From positions 54,335-118,334 of the forward strand of contig CAJTWH010000007.1 of NCBI GenBank assembly GCA_910579995.1: a stretch of 64,000 nt of DNA, read 5' to 3'. Position numbers and translations under genes: made by a program. Below, in pieces: positions 34,862 to 43,831 of the stretch. The notes beneath the pieces are model-generated. The model saw only the letters and a program-made list of their open reading frames with translations. It had not been told where the DNA came from and searched no databases. Numbering within the stretch: the first letter of the stretch is position 1; each line of letters starts with the position of its first letter. This stretch comes from an uncultured Muribaculaceae bacterium (GTDB lineage Bacteria > Bacteroidota > Bacteroidia > Bacteroidales > Muribaculaceae).

Positions 34862-37513
34862 ATGACACAACATCAACGATATCAAGGCCTGACAGAGTCG
34901 GAGGTGGCGCATAATCGCGCCGCCTTCGGCTTGAATATACTTACTCCTGCAGCAAAGACGCCGCTTTGGCGACGTTTTCTTGACAAGTTCAAAGACCCCC
35001 TTATCATCATTTTGCTTATAGCCGGAGTCCTTTCGGTCGGTATTTCGTGTTATGAATACTGGGGTCTTGATGAGGGTGCAGCGGTGTTCTTCGAGCCTGT
35101 GGGTATATTCATGGCCATCATTCTTGCCACCGGGCTTGCCTTTATCTTCGAGCTTAAGGCTGACCGCGAGTTTGAGATACTCAATAAGGTCAACGACGAC
35201 GAGCCTGTGCAGGTTATCCGCGATGGAAATGTCATTGCCATACCGAAAAAAGATGTGGTTGTAGGAGACATCGTGATACTCAATACCGGCGAGGAGATTC
35301 CAGCCGATGGCGAGCTGCTTGAGGCTACTACTCTGAGTGTTGACGAGTCTACCCTTACCGGAGAGCCTTCGTGTGCCAAGACAACAGATGAGGCTCATTT
35401 CGACGCCGACGCAACATTCCCTTCCAATCATGTTCTGCGTGGCACCAAGGTGATGGAAGGCCACGGCGTGATGAAGGTGTATGCCGTGGGCGACAAGACC
35501 GAAAACGGTAAGGTTTTTACCGCCGCGCAGATCGACAGCAGTGTCGTCACGCCGCTCGACGAGCAACTCGGGCGTCTGGGGCGCATGATATCGATTTTCA
35601 GCTATATCGTCGCCGTGGCTATTGTTGCCGGTCGTCTTACGATGTACTTCGTGCATAACGAATTCGAGTGGATAAGCTTCATCACCTACTTACTGCAGAG
35701 CCTGATGATTGCCGTTACGCTTGTGGTTGTCTCCGTTCCGGAGGGCTTGCCTATGGCTGTCACTCTGTCGCTTGCCTATTCAATGCGCCGCATGCTCAAG
35801 ACAAACAATCTTGTGCGCAAGCTTCATGCCTGCGAGACTATGGGCGCCACCACTGTGATATGCACCGACAAAACCGGTACCCTCACTCAGAATCAAATGC
35901 AGGTATATCAGACACGATTCTATGGCAATCCTCCACAGGATGTCATAGAGGAGGGTATAGCTGTGAATTCTACCGCACAGCTTGATCTTTCGGGTGAGAA
36001 GCCGGCCGTGCTCGGCAACCCTACCGAGGGAGCGCTCCTGCTTTGGCTCAACAAGCAGGGAGTGGATTATCAGGTGCTGAAAGATAAGGCACAGGTGGTA
36101 GAGGAGTTGCCTTTCACTACCGAGCGTAAGTATATGGCTACCGTAGTCGACTCGTCCGACGGTCGCCGCATATTATATGTCAAAGGTGCTCCGGAAATAG
36201 TATTCGGCATGTGTACCGATACTGCAGGAGTAAGTAAAGCCGAAATAGACGCTCAATTGCTTGAATATCAGAATATGGCAATGCGAACATTGGGCTTTGC
36301 CTATCAGGTGCTTAAGCAAGGCGACGCAACGATTGATTCGGGACGTGTCGTGGCCGACCGCCTCACTTTCCTTGGTGTTGCCGCCATATCCGACCCCGTT
36401 CGCGCCGATGTTCCGGCTGCTATCGACGAGGTGCTCAATGCCGGAATCAAAGTGAAGATAGTCACCGGCGATACTCCCGGCACAGCCAAAGAGATTGGCC
36501 GTCAGATAGGCCTTTGGAATGACGCGGTAGACGGTGAGAGAAATATTGCTACAGGCGTCGAGATTGGCGAGATGAGCGATGAGGAGTTGCGGCACCGTGC
36601 GGGCGAGCTGAAAATAATAGCCCGTGCACGCCCTATGGATAAGAAACGTCTCGTTGAAGCCTTGCAATACGATGGCGAGGTTGTGGCAGTTACCGGCGAC
36701 GGCACAAACGACGCTCCGGCTCTTAAAACGGCTCAGGTAGGCCTCTCTATGGGCGATGGTACGGCTGTGGCAAAAGAAGCCAGCGACATAACTATCATCG
36801 ACAATTCATTCGCCTCTATCGGCCGTGCTGTGATGTGGGGCCGCTCTCTCTACCGCAACATTCAGCGCTTCATCCTTTTCCAGCTTACGGTGAATGTGGT
36901 GGCCTGCCTTATAGTGCTTTCAGGCGCATTTCTCGGCATGCAGTCACCGCTGACTGTCACACAAATGCTGTGGGTCAACCTTATAATGGATACTTTCGCG
37001 GCTATGGCATTGGCTTCGTTGCCGCCTACTCAGTCGGTGATGAAAGAGAAGCCGCGCTCGCGCTCGGCGTTTATCATCAATGGCTCCATGTGGGAGTTTA
37101 TTGTTGGTACAGGCTTGGTCTTCACAGCATTGCTCTTTACATTGCTTTATTATCTGGAGCATACCGATATCAATTGCCTTGCAGACTTCAGGACAGCGGC
37201 AATGACTAAGGCTGTCCCGGGTCTGTCGCCCTACGAGGTATCATTTTTCTTCACCACCTTCGTGTTCCTGCAGTTCTGGAACATGTTCAACGCGCGTGCT
37301 TTCGCCACCGGCCGGTCGGCATTGCACTTCAAGGGCTGCGGAGGATTTCTTTTTATCGCCGCAGTCATCTTGGTCGGTCAGATATTGATAGTAAGTGTCG
37401 GTGGGCCGTTCTTCAGCGTTGTGCCGCTCAGCATTGCTGATTGGGCATTGATTATCGGATCCACATCGCTTGTGCTGTGGATCGGTGAGATTTACCGTCT
37501 TTTCAAGAAATAA
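34862..37513 (+). CDS. Calcium-translocating P-type ATPase (PMCA type)
   Basis: An 883-residue P-type ATPase. The phosphorylation site is Asp336 in DKTGTLTQNQM, the actuator is STLTGEPSC, and the hinge is VAVTGDGTNDAPALKTAQVG. PEGLPMAVTL in helix 4 is the P-E-G-L signature of Ca2+ pumps, and NLIMDTFAAMALA is helix 6. About ten membrane helices are visible. There is no long C-terminal autoinhibitory region. It exports cations, probably Ca2+, across the inner membrane. The convergent methyltransferase gene ends 4 bases away. Confidence 0.92.
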   Translation: MTQHQRYQGLTESEVAHNRAAFGLNILTPAAKTPLWRRFLDKFKDPLIIILLIAGVLSVGISCYEYWGLDEGAAVFFEPVGIFMAIILATGLAFIFELKADREFEILNKVNDDEPVQVIRDGNVIAIPKKDVVVGDIVILNTGEEIPADGELLEATTLSVDESTLTGEPSCAKTTDEAHFDADATFPSNHVLRGTKVMEGHGVMKVYAVGDKTENGKVFTAAQIDSSVVTPLDEQLGRLGRMISIFSYIVAVAIVAGRLTMYFVHNEFEWISFITYLLQSLMIAVTLVVVSVPEGLPMAVTLSLAYSMRRMLKTNNLVRKLHACETMGATTVICTDKTGTLTQNQMQVYQTRFYGNPPQDVIEEGIAVNSTAQLDLSGEKPAVLGNPTEGALLLWLNKQGVDYQVLKDKAQVVEELPFTTERKYMATVVDSSDGRRILYVKGAPEIVFGMCTDTAGVSKAEIDAQLLEYQNMAMRTLGFAYQVLKQGDATIDSGRVVADRLTFLGVAAISDPVRADVPAAIDEVLNAGIKVKIVTGDTPGTAKEIGRQIGLWNDAVDGERNIATGVEIGEMSDEELRHRAGELKIIARARPMDKKRLVEALQYDGEVVAVTGDGTNDAPALKTAQVGLSMGDGTAVAKEASDITIIDNSFASIGRAVMWGRSLYRNIQRFILFQLTVNVVACLIVLSGAFLGMQSPLTVTQMLWVNLIMDTFAAMALASLPPTQSVMKEKPRSRSAFIINGSMWEFIVGTGLVFTALLFTLLYYLEHTDINCLADFRTAAMTKAVPGLSPYEVSFFFTTFVFLQFWNMFNARAFATGRSALHFKGCGGFLFIAAVILVGQILIVSVGGPFFSVVPLSIADWALIIGSTSLVLWIGEIYRLFKK

Positions 37514-37516
37514 GGA

Positions 37517-38737
37517 CTACATTGGCTGCACGCTCTCAACTACAGCGAGCATTTGCTCGCTGCGGGAGTCGGTGTAGCCGTAGAGCCGCAGTGTGCCGCC
37601 GTCGCGCACGCCGAGCTTGCCGCGCAGGGCGTCGGCGGATAAGCCGAAGTTGCGCACCGCCACCTCGATACGCGGGTAGCGCGACTTGAATCGTTTGATT
37701 ACTTTTGAGGCGTAAGGCAAGGTCTCTATCACGCGGTAGCACTTGCCCGGGAAGCCTTTTACGGCTTCAGTTGAATAAAACAGTCTTGTGTTGGGATGAA
37801 AGACCGAGAGCCCGTAGCTGTCGGCGAGAAGCTTGAAAACGCCGGTTTTCATTACAGCCGGATATGCCTCGAATATGAAGTCGCCTTCTTTCAATGGAGC
37901 TGTGAGGCGGGGCATGGCAGCGGAATCCTCACGGGTGCGCGTGAATGAGAAATTGACCGCGCCGCCATCGGGCAGGAGCGTAACCCCTTCGATTACGGGT
38001 TCGGTGACCTCGGCCTCGAAGTCGATAGTGATGAAGAGTTCCTTACATTCTGTGGTTGTGCCTAATGCGGCCACGCTCACTGGTGTCACTTCAAGCAGCT
38101 TGACAGTATGTGCGATATCAAGCATAGGCGAGGCCTTGATGAGCAAGCGCCGGCATATCTGTCTTAGTTTTGGCAGTATTGCCGTGACATCAGGCTCGCA
38201 ATCGCTAAGTGCAAATACGCGGCCGCCATCGGAGCTTCGTCGGGCCGGATCGATAAATGCCGTCTCAAATCTGCGCCCTTGGGCTATGCAGGAGTCAATG
38301 AAAAGGGCACAGTCACCCTCAATTACCTCTACATTGTCGAGGTGAAGGCCGGCTGCATTGTAGCGCAGCGCTTCGGCACGGTCATTAGCCATCTCTACGG
38401 CGACTACAGAAGACGCGTGCGAGGCTATGTGGAATACGTCAATGCCGAGGCCGGCTGTGAGGTCTACTACTGAGGTGTCTTCCGGGATGAGAGAGGAGTG
38501 GTAAGCGGCGAGCAGGTCGGAAGTGGCCTGCTCGCCGGCAAGTACCGTCGGGAATTCGAACATGCCGAAAGAGGCGAGCGTCTGCTGCAGTTTCGCACCG
38601 AACTTGCGGCGACATTCAATCTGCGTTATGGCATTGCTGTAGTCAAAACCATCGGTGCGGCCATGGCAGGCCAGACGCAAGGCGTCGGGATTATCGGCGA
38701 TATGCGCCTCTATCCAAGCATATTCTGAGTCGTTCAT
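37517..38737 (-). CDS. SAM-dependent methyltransferase with THUMP-like domain
   Basis: A 406-residue cytoplasmic protein. After an N-terminal helical part (about 1-90) the Rossmann motif I is VVDLTAGLGIDVFHIA, and AFIDPARRSSDGGRVF carries the DPxR block. Beyond about residue 290 is a region (VKGFPGKCYRVIETLPYASK) that resembles the THUMP-like RNA-binding domain, so an RNA-methylating role is likely. The family has no assigned substrate. It overlaps the DUF4293 gene by 4 bases and is the last gene of a five-gene leftward unit. Confidence 0.8.
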   Translation of the reverse strand: MNDSEYAWIEAHIADNPDALRLACHGRTDGFDYSNAITQIECRRKFGAKLQQTLASFGMFEFPTVLAGEQATSDLLAAYHSSLIPEDTSVVDLTAGLGIDVFHIASHASSVVAVEMANDRAEALRYNAAGLHLDNVEVIEGDCALFIDSCIAQGRRFETAFIDPARRSSDGGRVFALSDCEPDVTAILPKLRQICRRLLIKASPMLDIAHTVKLLEVTPVSVAALGTTTECKELFITIDFEAEVTEPVIEGVTLLPDGGAVNFSFTRTREDSAAMPRLTAPLKEGDFIFEAYPAVMKTGVFKLLADSYGLSVFHPNTRLFYSTEAVKGFPGKCYRVIETLPYASKVIKRFKSRYPRIEVAVRNFGLSADALRGKLGVRDGGTLRLYGYTDSRSEQMLAVVESVQPM

Positions 38738-39156
38738 CTTAGTCGGTCGTAGCTGCGGAGGAGTTTATGGTCTTTGCGCATGAATCTGAGGCCTGCGAGG
38801 GCAAAAATCATTGCGCCGATAAGCAGGAGCACACCGCCGGTCCAGATAAGCTCTGCGTCGGGCATTGCGGCATAGATGACGAATCCGCATGTCACCAGCG
38901 ACGCTGCGATAAGCACGATGGAGATCAGGGTGACTTTCATCTGCAGCTTGAGGTTCTTGAAGAGGAATATCGAGAGGAAAAGCAAAGCCGCGATGAGGAT
39001 GTTGAGAATCATCAGCACCGGTGCGTCGGAAACGAAGATATCGCTTGCCGCAGCGGCTTCGGTCGCTTTGATATGTGCGTAGGGTGTGGCGCAGAAGATA
39101 CACATCAGCACCACGGCGATAAGTAGCAGTACGCTCTGCCAACGTTGAATTACCAT
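38734..39156 (-). CDS. DUF4293 family membrane protein
   Basis: A 140-residue protein with four hydrophobic helices: VLLLIAVVLMCIFCATPY, LILNILIAALLFLSIFLF-type sequence (MILNILIAALLFLSIFLF), VTLISIVLIAASLVTCGFV and GGVLLLIGAMIFALAGL. The start MVIQRWQSVLLLIAV is characteristic of DUF4293, a Bacteroidetes family of unknown function. It lies 20 bases after the TPR gene and overlaps the methyltransferase by 4. The C-terminus is basic (RKDHKLLRSYDRLR) and probably cytoplasmic. Confidence 0.85.
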   Translation of the reverse strand: MVIQRWQSVLLLIAVVLMCIFCATPYAHIKATEAAAASDIFVSDAPVLMILNILIAALLFLSIFLFKNLKLQMKVTLISIVLIAASLVTCGFVIYAAMPDAELIWTGGVLLLIGAMIFALAGLRFMRKDHKLLRSYDRLR

Positions 39157-39176
39157 ACTGTGTGAATTATATTTGA

Positions 39177-41288
39177 TTAGAAATTATTATCGTTCTTATA
39201 TCTCAGGATGTCGGGCATGGTGGTAAGGCCGGCAAATGTGTCGGTAGACCCTACGGGATATGCGGCGAGGGCTGATATGTTGGCCTGCAGTTTTTCATAG
39301 AGTTCCAATTCGGAATCAAATGTGCCGGCTTGGCTTCTGAGCAGGGCTACCGCAGCTTCGGCATTGCCGTCGAGCCACATTATCATGGCTTCGAGGAATG
39401 GGTGCTGAGAGTTGCGTTCGCGGGCCGGAATGAGGTCTATGGTGCTTGCAGCTTCGTCGATACTGCCTGATATGAGATATATGAATGCCAACTGTTTCTT
39501 GGCCGAATAGTCATCAGTGGGCAGGTTGTAATCGAGGCGGTGAAGTGTGAGCGCCGCCTCTTCAAGGTTGCCTGCGTCAAGATATGCCTCGGCAAGCAGA
39601 CCGAGGTCGGCTTGGTCGGCAAGACTTTCGAGCAAGGCAATGGCTTTGGCGTGCTCGCCGCGGTCGTTGTAGAGCCGTGCAAGTTTGTGGGCAATGTCGT
39701 TGCGGTCGGGATACTTTGTGAAAAGCATGTCGTAGATGTCGGCAGCGATGTTTTTATCGCCTTCGCACTCTATGAGAAGGTCGGCCTTTAGCTCGAGTGT
39801 ATTGTCAGAAATTGCTTCGGTATCTGATATAGATTCAATCAACCGCAGTGCGTGGCTTTTGAGATTGAGTTTGAGTGCTACCCGGGCGAGGTCGGCCTTG
39901 TCGCTGTCAGTGAGCGTCTGTGTAATAGGCGACACTGCTACGAAAGATTCGGCTTTGAGAATATCGCTTACCGGAAATTCCTTGACTTTGGGGAAAGAGT
40001 TGATGAATCTCACCAGCGCATGAACCTGATTGGCAATCAGCATATTGTCGGAAACGTTTGAAAGCTCGTTCATTGCGTCGCGGTATTCGGGCGTGTCGGC
40101 TACCGAGCGCATGCTGTCAACCATGCTCGTCAGGGCTTGATTGCGCATTGACTGAGGCAGCTGACCCATCGAGAGCAGCATTGCATATTTGTCGCTGTCG
40201 GCGATATTGGGCATCATGGCAATGCTTTCAGCAATCTCTGCACCTTCGCCATCAGTGATTTCGGCAAGGGCGCTGTGCTGCGTATCGAAAGGCAAGAACC
40301 AATTCGGCATTGCAGCGAAGAATGGGAACTGTCTCATGCGGCCAATGCTCTTTCCGAAAACGTCGGCACCGCCGGCCTGAGCTTCATTGAAACGCTTGAG
40401 ACGGTCGTAGTCGTCGCCGGTGAGGTTGACGTTTTTAAGTGCCTCGGGGTCGCTTGGATCAATGCCCTTGAAACGCTGGCTCAGCGAGGCCATCTCGGCG
40501 AAGAAATCATTGTCGTTGTCGGCAAGATTCAGCGAGAGAGCCTTGACTATGTCGAAAACATTCAAGCCTTCAAGTTCGCTAACAACGGCCTCGGAGTTGG
40601 CGGCTGCTATAACGAGCCATACCGAAGCTGCCGTGCGTATGCGGCGGTTTGACGATTCGGCAGCGCTGCGCAGTGCCGCGCTTATCTTTCTGTCGGATAT
40701 ATGTGAGGCGGCCAATCCGAGAGCGTTGACCCACAACTCGCGGTGGAGTGCCGGGATTGTATTGTCAGCTATCAGGTCGTTGATAAGGGTCATGATATCT
40801 TCGTCAGGACGGTAGAGTGTCCATATCCGGTTGAAGATATCATTTGCAAGCCGTTCGAGCTGTGCTTTGGCACGCGGATTTGTAAAGGCGGTGACATCGC
40901 TGTGGAGTCGCTCGGCCTCGGCGAGATAGTCGCTTATTATGCTCTGCAGGTTCTCTTCGGGCCGCATTTCCTGAAATCTGAGTTGCGAGCCATAGAGGGT
41001 GTCGCGACGCGCCTCTGCCGCATGGCGCAGGTCGGATATTACGTCGCGCAGGAGAGCCTTCACCGAGTCAGTCTCTTTTGCTATATTTGATTTGGGATTA
41101 GACATCACGAAGCGCAGCATATAGTAATATCGCGTTTCGATATCCTTTATTTCGCTTTGAATTCTGACGTTTTCAAGTTTGGCAGCGCATTGGCTCAGCA
41201 AGCGCAAGGCGTCGTGTATGTTCGAGCGGTCGAGTTCGCGCTCGGCAGCGGCTATGGGTTGCATATATGATGTGGGAGAGTATGTCAT
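39177..41288 (-). CDS. Large helical / TPR repeat protein
   Basis: A 703-residue protein with no signal peptide. The N-terminal half is helical, with a coiled-coil-like region near 70-170. The C-terminal half (about 480-660) has TPR-like repeats: AADIYDMLFTKYPDRNDIAHKLARLYNDRGEHAKAIALLES (in pieces of the A-Y-G-A type), LLAEAYLDAGNLEEAALTL and QLAFIYLISGSIDEAAST. The function is unknown; it probably serves as a scaffold. It shares one base with the upstream membrane gene, so the two are translated in sequence. Its partners in the unit are a PlsC acyltransferase and membrane proteins. Confidence 0.75.
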   Translation of the reverse strand: MTYSPTSYMQPIAAAERELDRSNIHDALRLLSQCAAKLENVRIQSEIKDIETRYYYMLRFVMSNPKSNIAKETDSVKALLRDVISDLRHAAEARRDTLYGSQLRFQEMRPEENLQSIISDYLAEAERLHSDVTAFTNPRAKAQLERLANDIFNRIWTLYRPDEDIMTLINDLIADNTIPALHRELWVNALGLAASHISDRKISAALRSAAESSNRRIRTAASVWLVIAAANSEAVVSELEGLNVFDIVKALSLNLADNDNDFFAEMASLSQRFKGIDPSDPEALKNVNLTGDDYDRLKRFNEAQAGGADVFGKSIGRMRQFPFFAAMPNWFLPFDTQHSALAEITDGEGAEIAESIAMMPNIADSDKYAMLLSMGQLPQSMRNQALTSMVDSMRSVADTPEYRDAMNELSNVSDNMLIANQVHALVRFINSFPKVKEFPVSDILKAESFVAVSPITQTLTDSDKADLARVALKLNLKSHALRLIESISDTEAISDNTLELKADLLIECEGDKNIAADIYDMLFTKYPDRNDIAHKLARLYNDRGEHAKAIALLESLADQADLGLLAEAYLDAGNLEEAALTLHRLDYNLPTDDYSAKKQLAFIYLISGSIDEAASTIDLIPARERNSQHPFLEAMIMWLDGNAEAAVALLRSQAGTFDSELELYEKLQANISALAAYPVGSTDTFAGLTTMPDILRYKNDNNF

Positions 41289-41749
41289 TATTGAAATATG
41301 GAGTCGGAGGGAATCAATTCTATCGGAATCAAAAGAAAGTCAAACATCGCACCTTTAGCGAGTGAAACCTTTAGATATTTGCTGCCATATTGGCATGAAG
41401 CCAACTTATCGGCTTTAAATATAACGGTTTCTAAGGGCTCGGGGTTTTCTTGGTCGTAGTCAAAAGGGTAGAGCGCCAAGGCGAAGCCGTCGTTTTCAAT
41501 CTGCAGTGACTGCGGTCTGAGGCGTGGCGTTATATCACGCCGTCCGGTCACGATAAACCATGCCATAGCCACGCCCATAGGAATTATTATGAATATCGCC
41601 ATCATGGCCACAAACCACCAGCGCATGTCGTGGAATCCGGCTATGAACGCCGCCAGTATTCCGGCAGCCGCGATAGAGCAGGGCAGCATGGCGTGCATTC
41701 TGAAATATGCCTTGGCATATTCCTTGGCCGGCACAGAGTAGATTGTCAT
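41288..41749 (-). CDS. Small membrane protein, family unknown
   Basis: A 153-residue protein with two N-terminal helices (about 22-40 and 46-67: AMLPCSIAAAGILAAFIAGF, WWFVAMMAIFIIIPMGVAM). A soluble C-terminal domain of about 80 residues follows, with strands around LQIENDGFALALYPFDYD. I do not recognise the family. It overlaps plsC by 4 bases upstream and shares one base with the TPR gene downstream, so all three are likely made together. Possibly a DUF with a PH-like C-terminal domain, but that is a guess. Confidence 0.65.
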   Translation of the reverse strand: MTIYSVPAKEYAKAYFRMHAMLPCSIAAAGILAAFIAGFHDMRWWFVAMMAIFIIIPMGVAMAWFIVTGRRDITPRLRPQSLQIENDGFALALYPFDYDQENPEPLETVIFKADKLASCQYGSKYLKVSLAKGAMFDFLLIPIELIPSDSIFQ

Positions 41750-42462
41750 AGTGCTGATTCTATGGCCTTATGTGATTTTTCCATAAGCTCGGCCAACTCG
41801 TGGCGACCGTTTTCGGGTGCTTCGATAGGTTTGTGGATAGTGAGTATGATTCGTCCCGGGCGTGGCAGCCATGCTGTGCGGCGCATGACGCGGTATGCAC
41901 CGTCGATGGTGATGGGTACTACCGGCAGTCCGAATTCTACTGCAAGAGCGAAAGCGCCGCGGCGGAAAGCGTGCATGCGGCCGTCGAGTGTGCGCGAGCC
42001 CTCGGGGAATACTACTACCGACATGCCGCCGGCGAGACGCTTTTCGGCTGTCTGCATGGTCTCGCGTACTGCCGAGGGGCTCGAATTGTCAACAAAGATA
42101 TGCCCCGACACCTTGCAGCTGTAGCCTACGAGGGGTATGCGCTCAAGCGGTTTCTTCATCATCCACCTGAACTGATGGCCGAGATAGCCGTAGATAGAGA
42201 AGATGTCGTATGCCCCCTGATGGTTTGCCACAAATACATAGCTTTTGCCTTTCGATATATTCTCGCGCCCTTTTACTTTCACTCTTACCAAAGAGAAAAT
42301 GCAGAAAAGACGCCCCCATATCGCGCCGGGCCAGAAACCGAAGAAGCGTCCTCCTCCCAAGGCACTGCCGATTATAGTGATAGTCGCTGCAAGAATGGTG
42401 GCTGTCAGCAGCACGGGAACTGCTATCAGAAAGAAGTATATATAATAAAATATCAGTTTCAT
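41746..42462 (-). CDS. plsC: 1-acyl-sn-glycerol-3-phosphate acyltransferase
   Basis: A 238-residue acyltransferase that makes phosphatidic acid at the inner membrane. An N-terminal helix (YIYFFLIAVPVLLTATILAA) precedes the catalytic NHxxxxD block VANHQGAYDIFSIYG, the substrate block VVFPEGSRTLDGRM and VPITIDGAYRVM. Length is normal for PlsC. It is the first gene of a leftward unit ending at 37517, with 4-base overlap to the next gene. A -7 promoter box lies 24 bases upstream. Confidence 0.92.
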   Translation of the reverse strand: MKLIFYYIYFFLIAVPVLLTATILAATITIIGSALGGGRFFGFWPGAIWGRLFCIFSLVRVKVKGRENISKGKSYVFVANHQGAYDIFSIYGYLGHQFRWMMKKPLERIPLVGYSCKVSGHIFVDNSSPSAVRETMQTAEKRLAGGMSVVVFPEGSRTLDGRMHAFRRGAFALAVEFGLPVVPITIDGAYRVMRRTAWLPRPGRIILTIHKPIEAPENGRHELAELMEKSHKAIESAL

Positions 42463-42485
42463 GCGTTAAAAACGTGTTTGATATG

Positions 42486-42493
42486 CAAAGATA
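42486..42493 (-). promoter_or_regulatory. -7 element for the plsC operon
   Basis: TATCTTTG on the minus strand matches TAnnTTTG, 24 bases upstream of the plsC ATG. No clear -33 box. Confidence 0.4.
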
Positions 42494-42574
42494 CAAATAA
42501 GATACGAATATGTGTTGTCTATGTATATATTTATTTTGTGCAAGTGTTAATAAGGGTTAAAATACTCGGAAAAA

Positions 42575-42606
42575 TTTGCACAATCGAAAAAGAGGTTGTA
42601 ACTTTG
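42575..42606 (+). promoter_or_regulatory. Promoter of tRNA-Glu(CTC)
   Basis: TTTG at 42575-42578, 20 nt, then TAACTTTG at 42599-42606: complete match. The tRNA begins 34 bases after the -7 box. Confidence 0.8.
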
Positions 42607-42639
42607 CAGTGCAAAAGCGAAAAGCCTTGCAGATAACAT

Positions 42640-42712
42640 GGCGATTTAGTGTAGAGGCCTAGCACGCCACCCTCTCAAGGTGGAGACTCGGGTTCGAATC
42701 CCGGACTCGCTA
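42640..42712 (+). tRNA. tRNA-Glu, anticodon CTC
   Basis: A 73-nt cloverleaf. The acceptor is GGCGATT/ACTCGCT with one mismatch and a G-T wobble, the D stem is GTGT/GCAC, and the anticodon stem is CCACC/GGTGG around CTCTCAA (anticodon CTC). The T stem is TCGGG/CCCGG around TTCGAAT. The discriminator is A, and CCA is not encoded. It has its own promoter and terminator. Confidence 0.92.
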
Positions 42713-42716
42713 CAAT

Positions 42717-42745
42717 AGCAGATCGATTAACGGTCTGCTTTTTTT
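42717..42745 (+). terminator. Terminator of tRNA-Glu
   Basis: AGCAGATCG (42717-42725), loop ATTAA, CGGTCTGCT (42731-42739) with one T-G wobble, and a run of seven T. It lies 5 bases after the tRNA and 9 before dinB. Confidence 0.9.
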
Positions 42746-42753
42746 ATCTCCTC

Positions 42754-43827
42754 ATGTATCGAAAAATCATCCACATAGATATGGACGCGTTCTACGCGTC
42801 GGTAGAGCAGCGCGACGATCCTTCGCTCGCGGGTGTTCCTGTTGCCGTAGGGCAGGCCGATGGCCGTGGCGTCGTCGCCGCGGCGAGCTATGAGGCACGG
42901 CGCTATGGTGTGAGGTCGGCGATGTCGTCGTCGAAAGCGCGCAAGTTATGTCCGGGGCTCAAATTTGTAAACTGCCGCTTCGATGTCTACAAAAGTGTCT
43001 CGGCGCAGATTCACGATATCTTCCATGAATATACCGATATCATGGAGCCGATATCGCTTGACGAGGCATTTCTCGACGTCACCGAAAATTTTGCCGGCAT
43101 ACCTCTCGCTCTCGATATAGCGCGCGAAATCAAGCACAAGATACGCGAGCGACTGTCGCTTGTGGCCTCGGCAGGTGTCTCTTACAATAAGTTCCTCGCC
43201 AAGATTGCTTCAGACTACCGCAAGCCCGACGGTTTGTGCGTCATACCGCCCGAGCGGGCTGTGGAGTTTATCGCCAAAATGCCCGTGGAGAGCTTTTGGG
43301 GAGTCGGCCCTGTCACTGCCGCAAAAATGCACAACTTGGGCATATATACCGGCGATGACCTTGCCAAGCTCACCTTGGGCGAACTGAGGCTGCATTTCGG
43401 CAAAGCCGGAGCGCAGTATTATCAATTTGCCCGAGGAATCGACAACCGTCCCGTCGAGGCCTACCGGGAGCGGAAGTCGCGCGGCGTGGAGCGTACTCTC
43501 GACGCCGATATCTCGACCCCTGAAGAGATAGAAGAACTGTGCAGTGAGCTTGTAGATGAATTGCTTGGCAGGCTCGAAAAAGCTAAGTTCACGGGGTCGG
43601 TACTGACTATGAAGGTGCGCTTTGCCGATTTCTCGCAGATTACACGCAGTGTTTCCGGCTTACCGCGCGGGCTCGACCGCAAGATTTTGCTGGAGAATAT
43701 CCATGATATACTTGCCAAGAACGACATCTCCGGGCACGCCATACGTCTGTTGGGACTGACGGTGAGCAAAAGCGGTGCTTCTTCATTGTCGAATCCGCTC
43801 CAGCTTGAGCTCGATTTCGACGAATGA
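42754..43827 (+). CDS. dinB: DNA polymerase IV (Y family)
   Basis: A 357-residue translesion polymerase. IHIDMDAFYASVEQRDDPSL holds the first catalytic aspartate, ISLDEAFLDVT holds the second Asp-Glu pair, and AGVSYNKFLAKIASDYRKPDG is the conserved fingers/palm block. Two helix-hairpin-helix stretches occur near VESFWGVGPVTAAKMHNLGI. The C-terminus QLELDFDE looks like a sliding-clamp-binding peptide. The length fits DinB. It is directly after the tRNA terminator; no separate promoter was found. Confidence 0.95.
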   Translation: MYRKIIHIDMDAFYASVEQRDDPSLAGVPVAVGQADGRGVVAAASYEARRYGVRSAMSSSKARKLCPGLKFVNCRFDVYKSVSAQIHDIFHEYTDIMEPISLDEAFLDVTENFAGIPLALDIAREIKHKIRERLSLVASAGVSYNKFLAKIASDYRKPDGLCVIPPERAVEFIAKMPVESFWGVGPVTAAKMHNLGIYTGDDLAKLTLGELRLHFGKAGAQYYQFARGIDNRPVEAYRERKSRGVERTLDADISTPEEIEELCSELVDELLGRLEKAKFTGSVLTMKVRFADFSQITRSVSGLPRGLDRKILLENIHDILAKNDISGHAIRLLGLTVSKSGASSLSNPLQLELDFDE

Positions 43828-43831
43828 GCGT

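Noticed and set aside
33248..35656. An 802-codon open frame on the minus strand across the nrdJ/Ca-ATPase junction
   Set aside because: It runs antisense through two genes with full sets of conserved motifs, and its translation shows no motif or family pattern. It is a codon-usage shadow.
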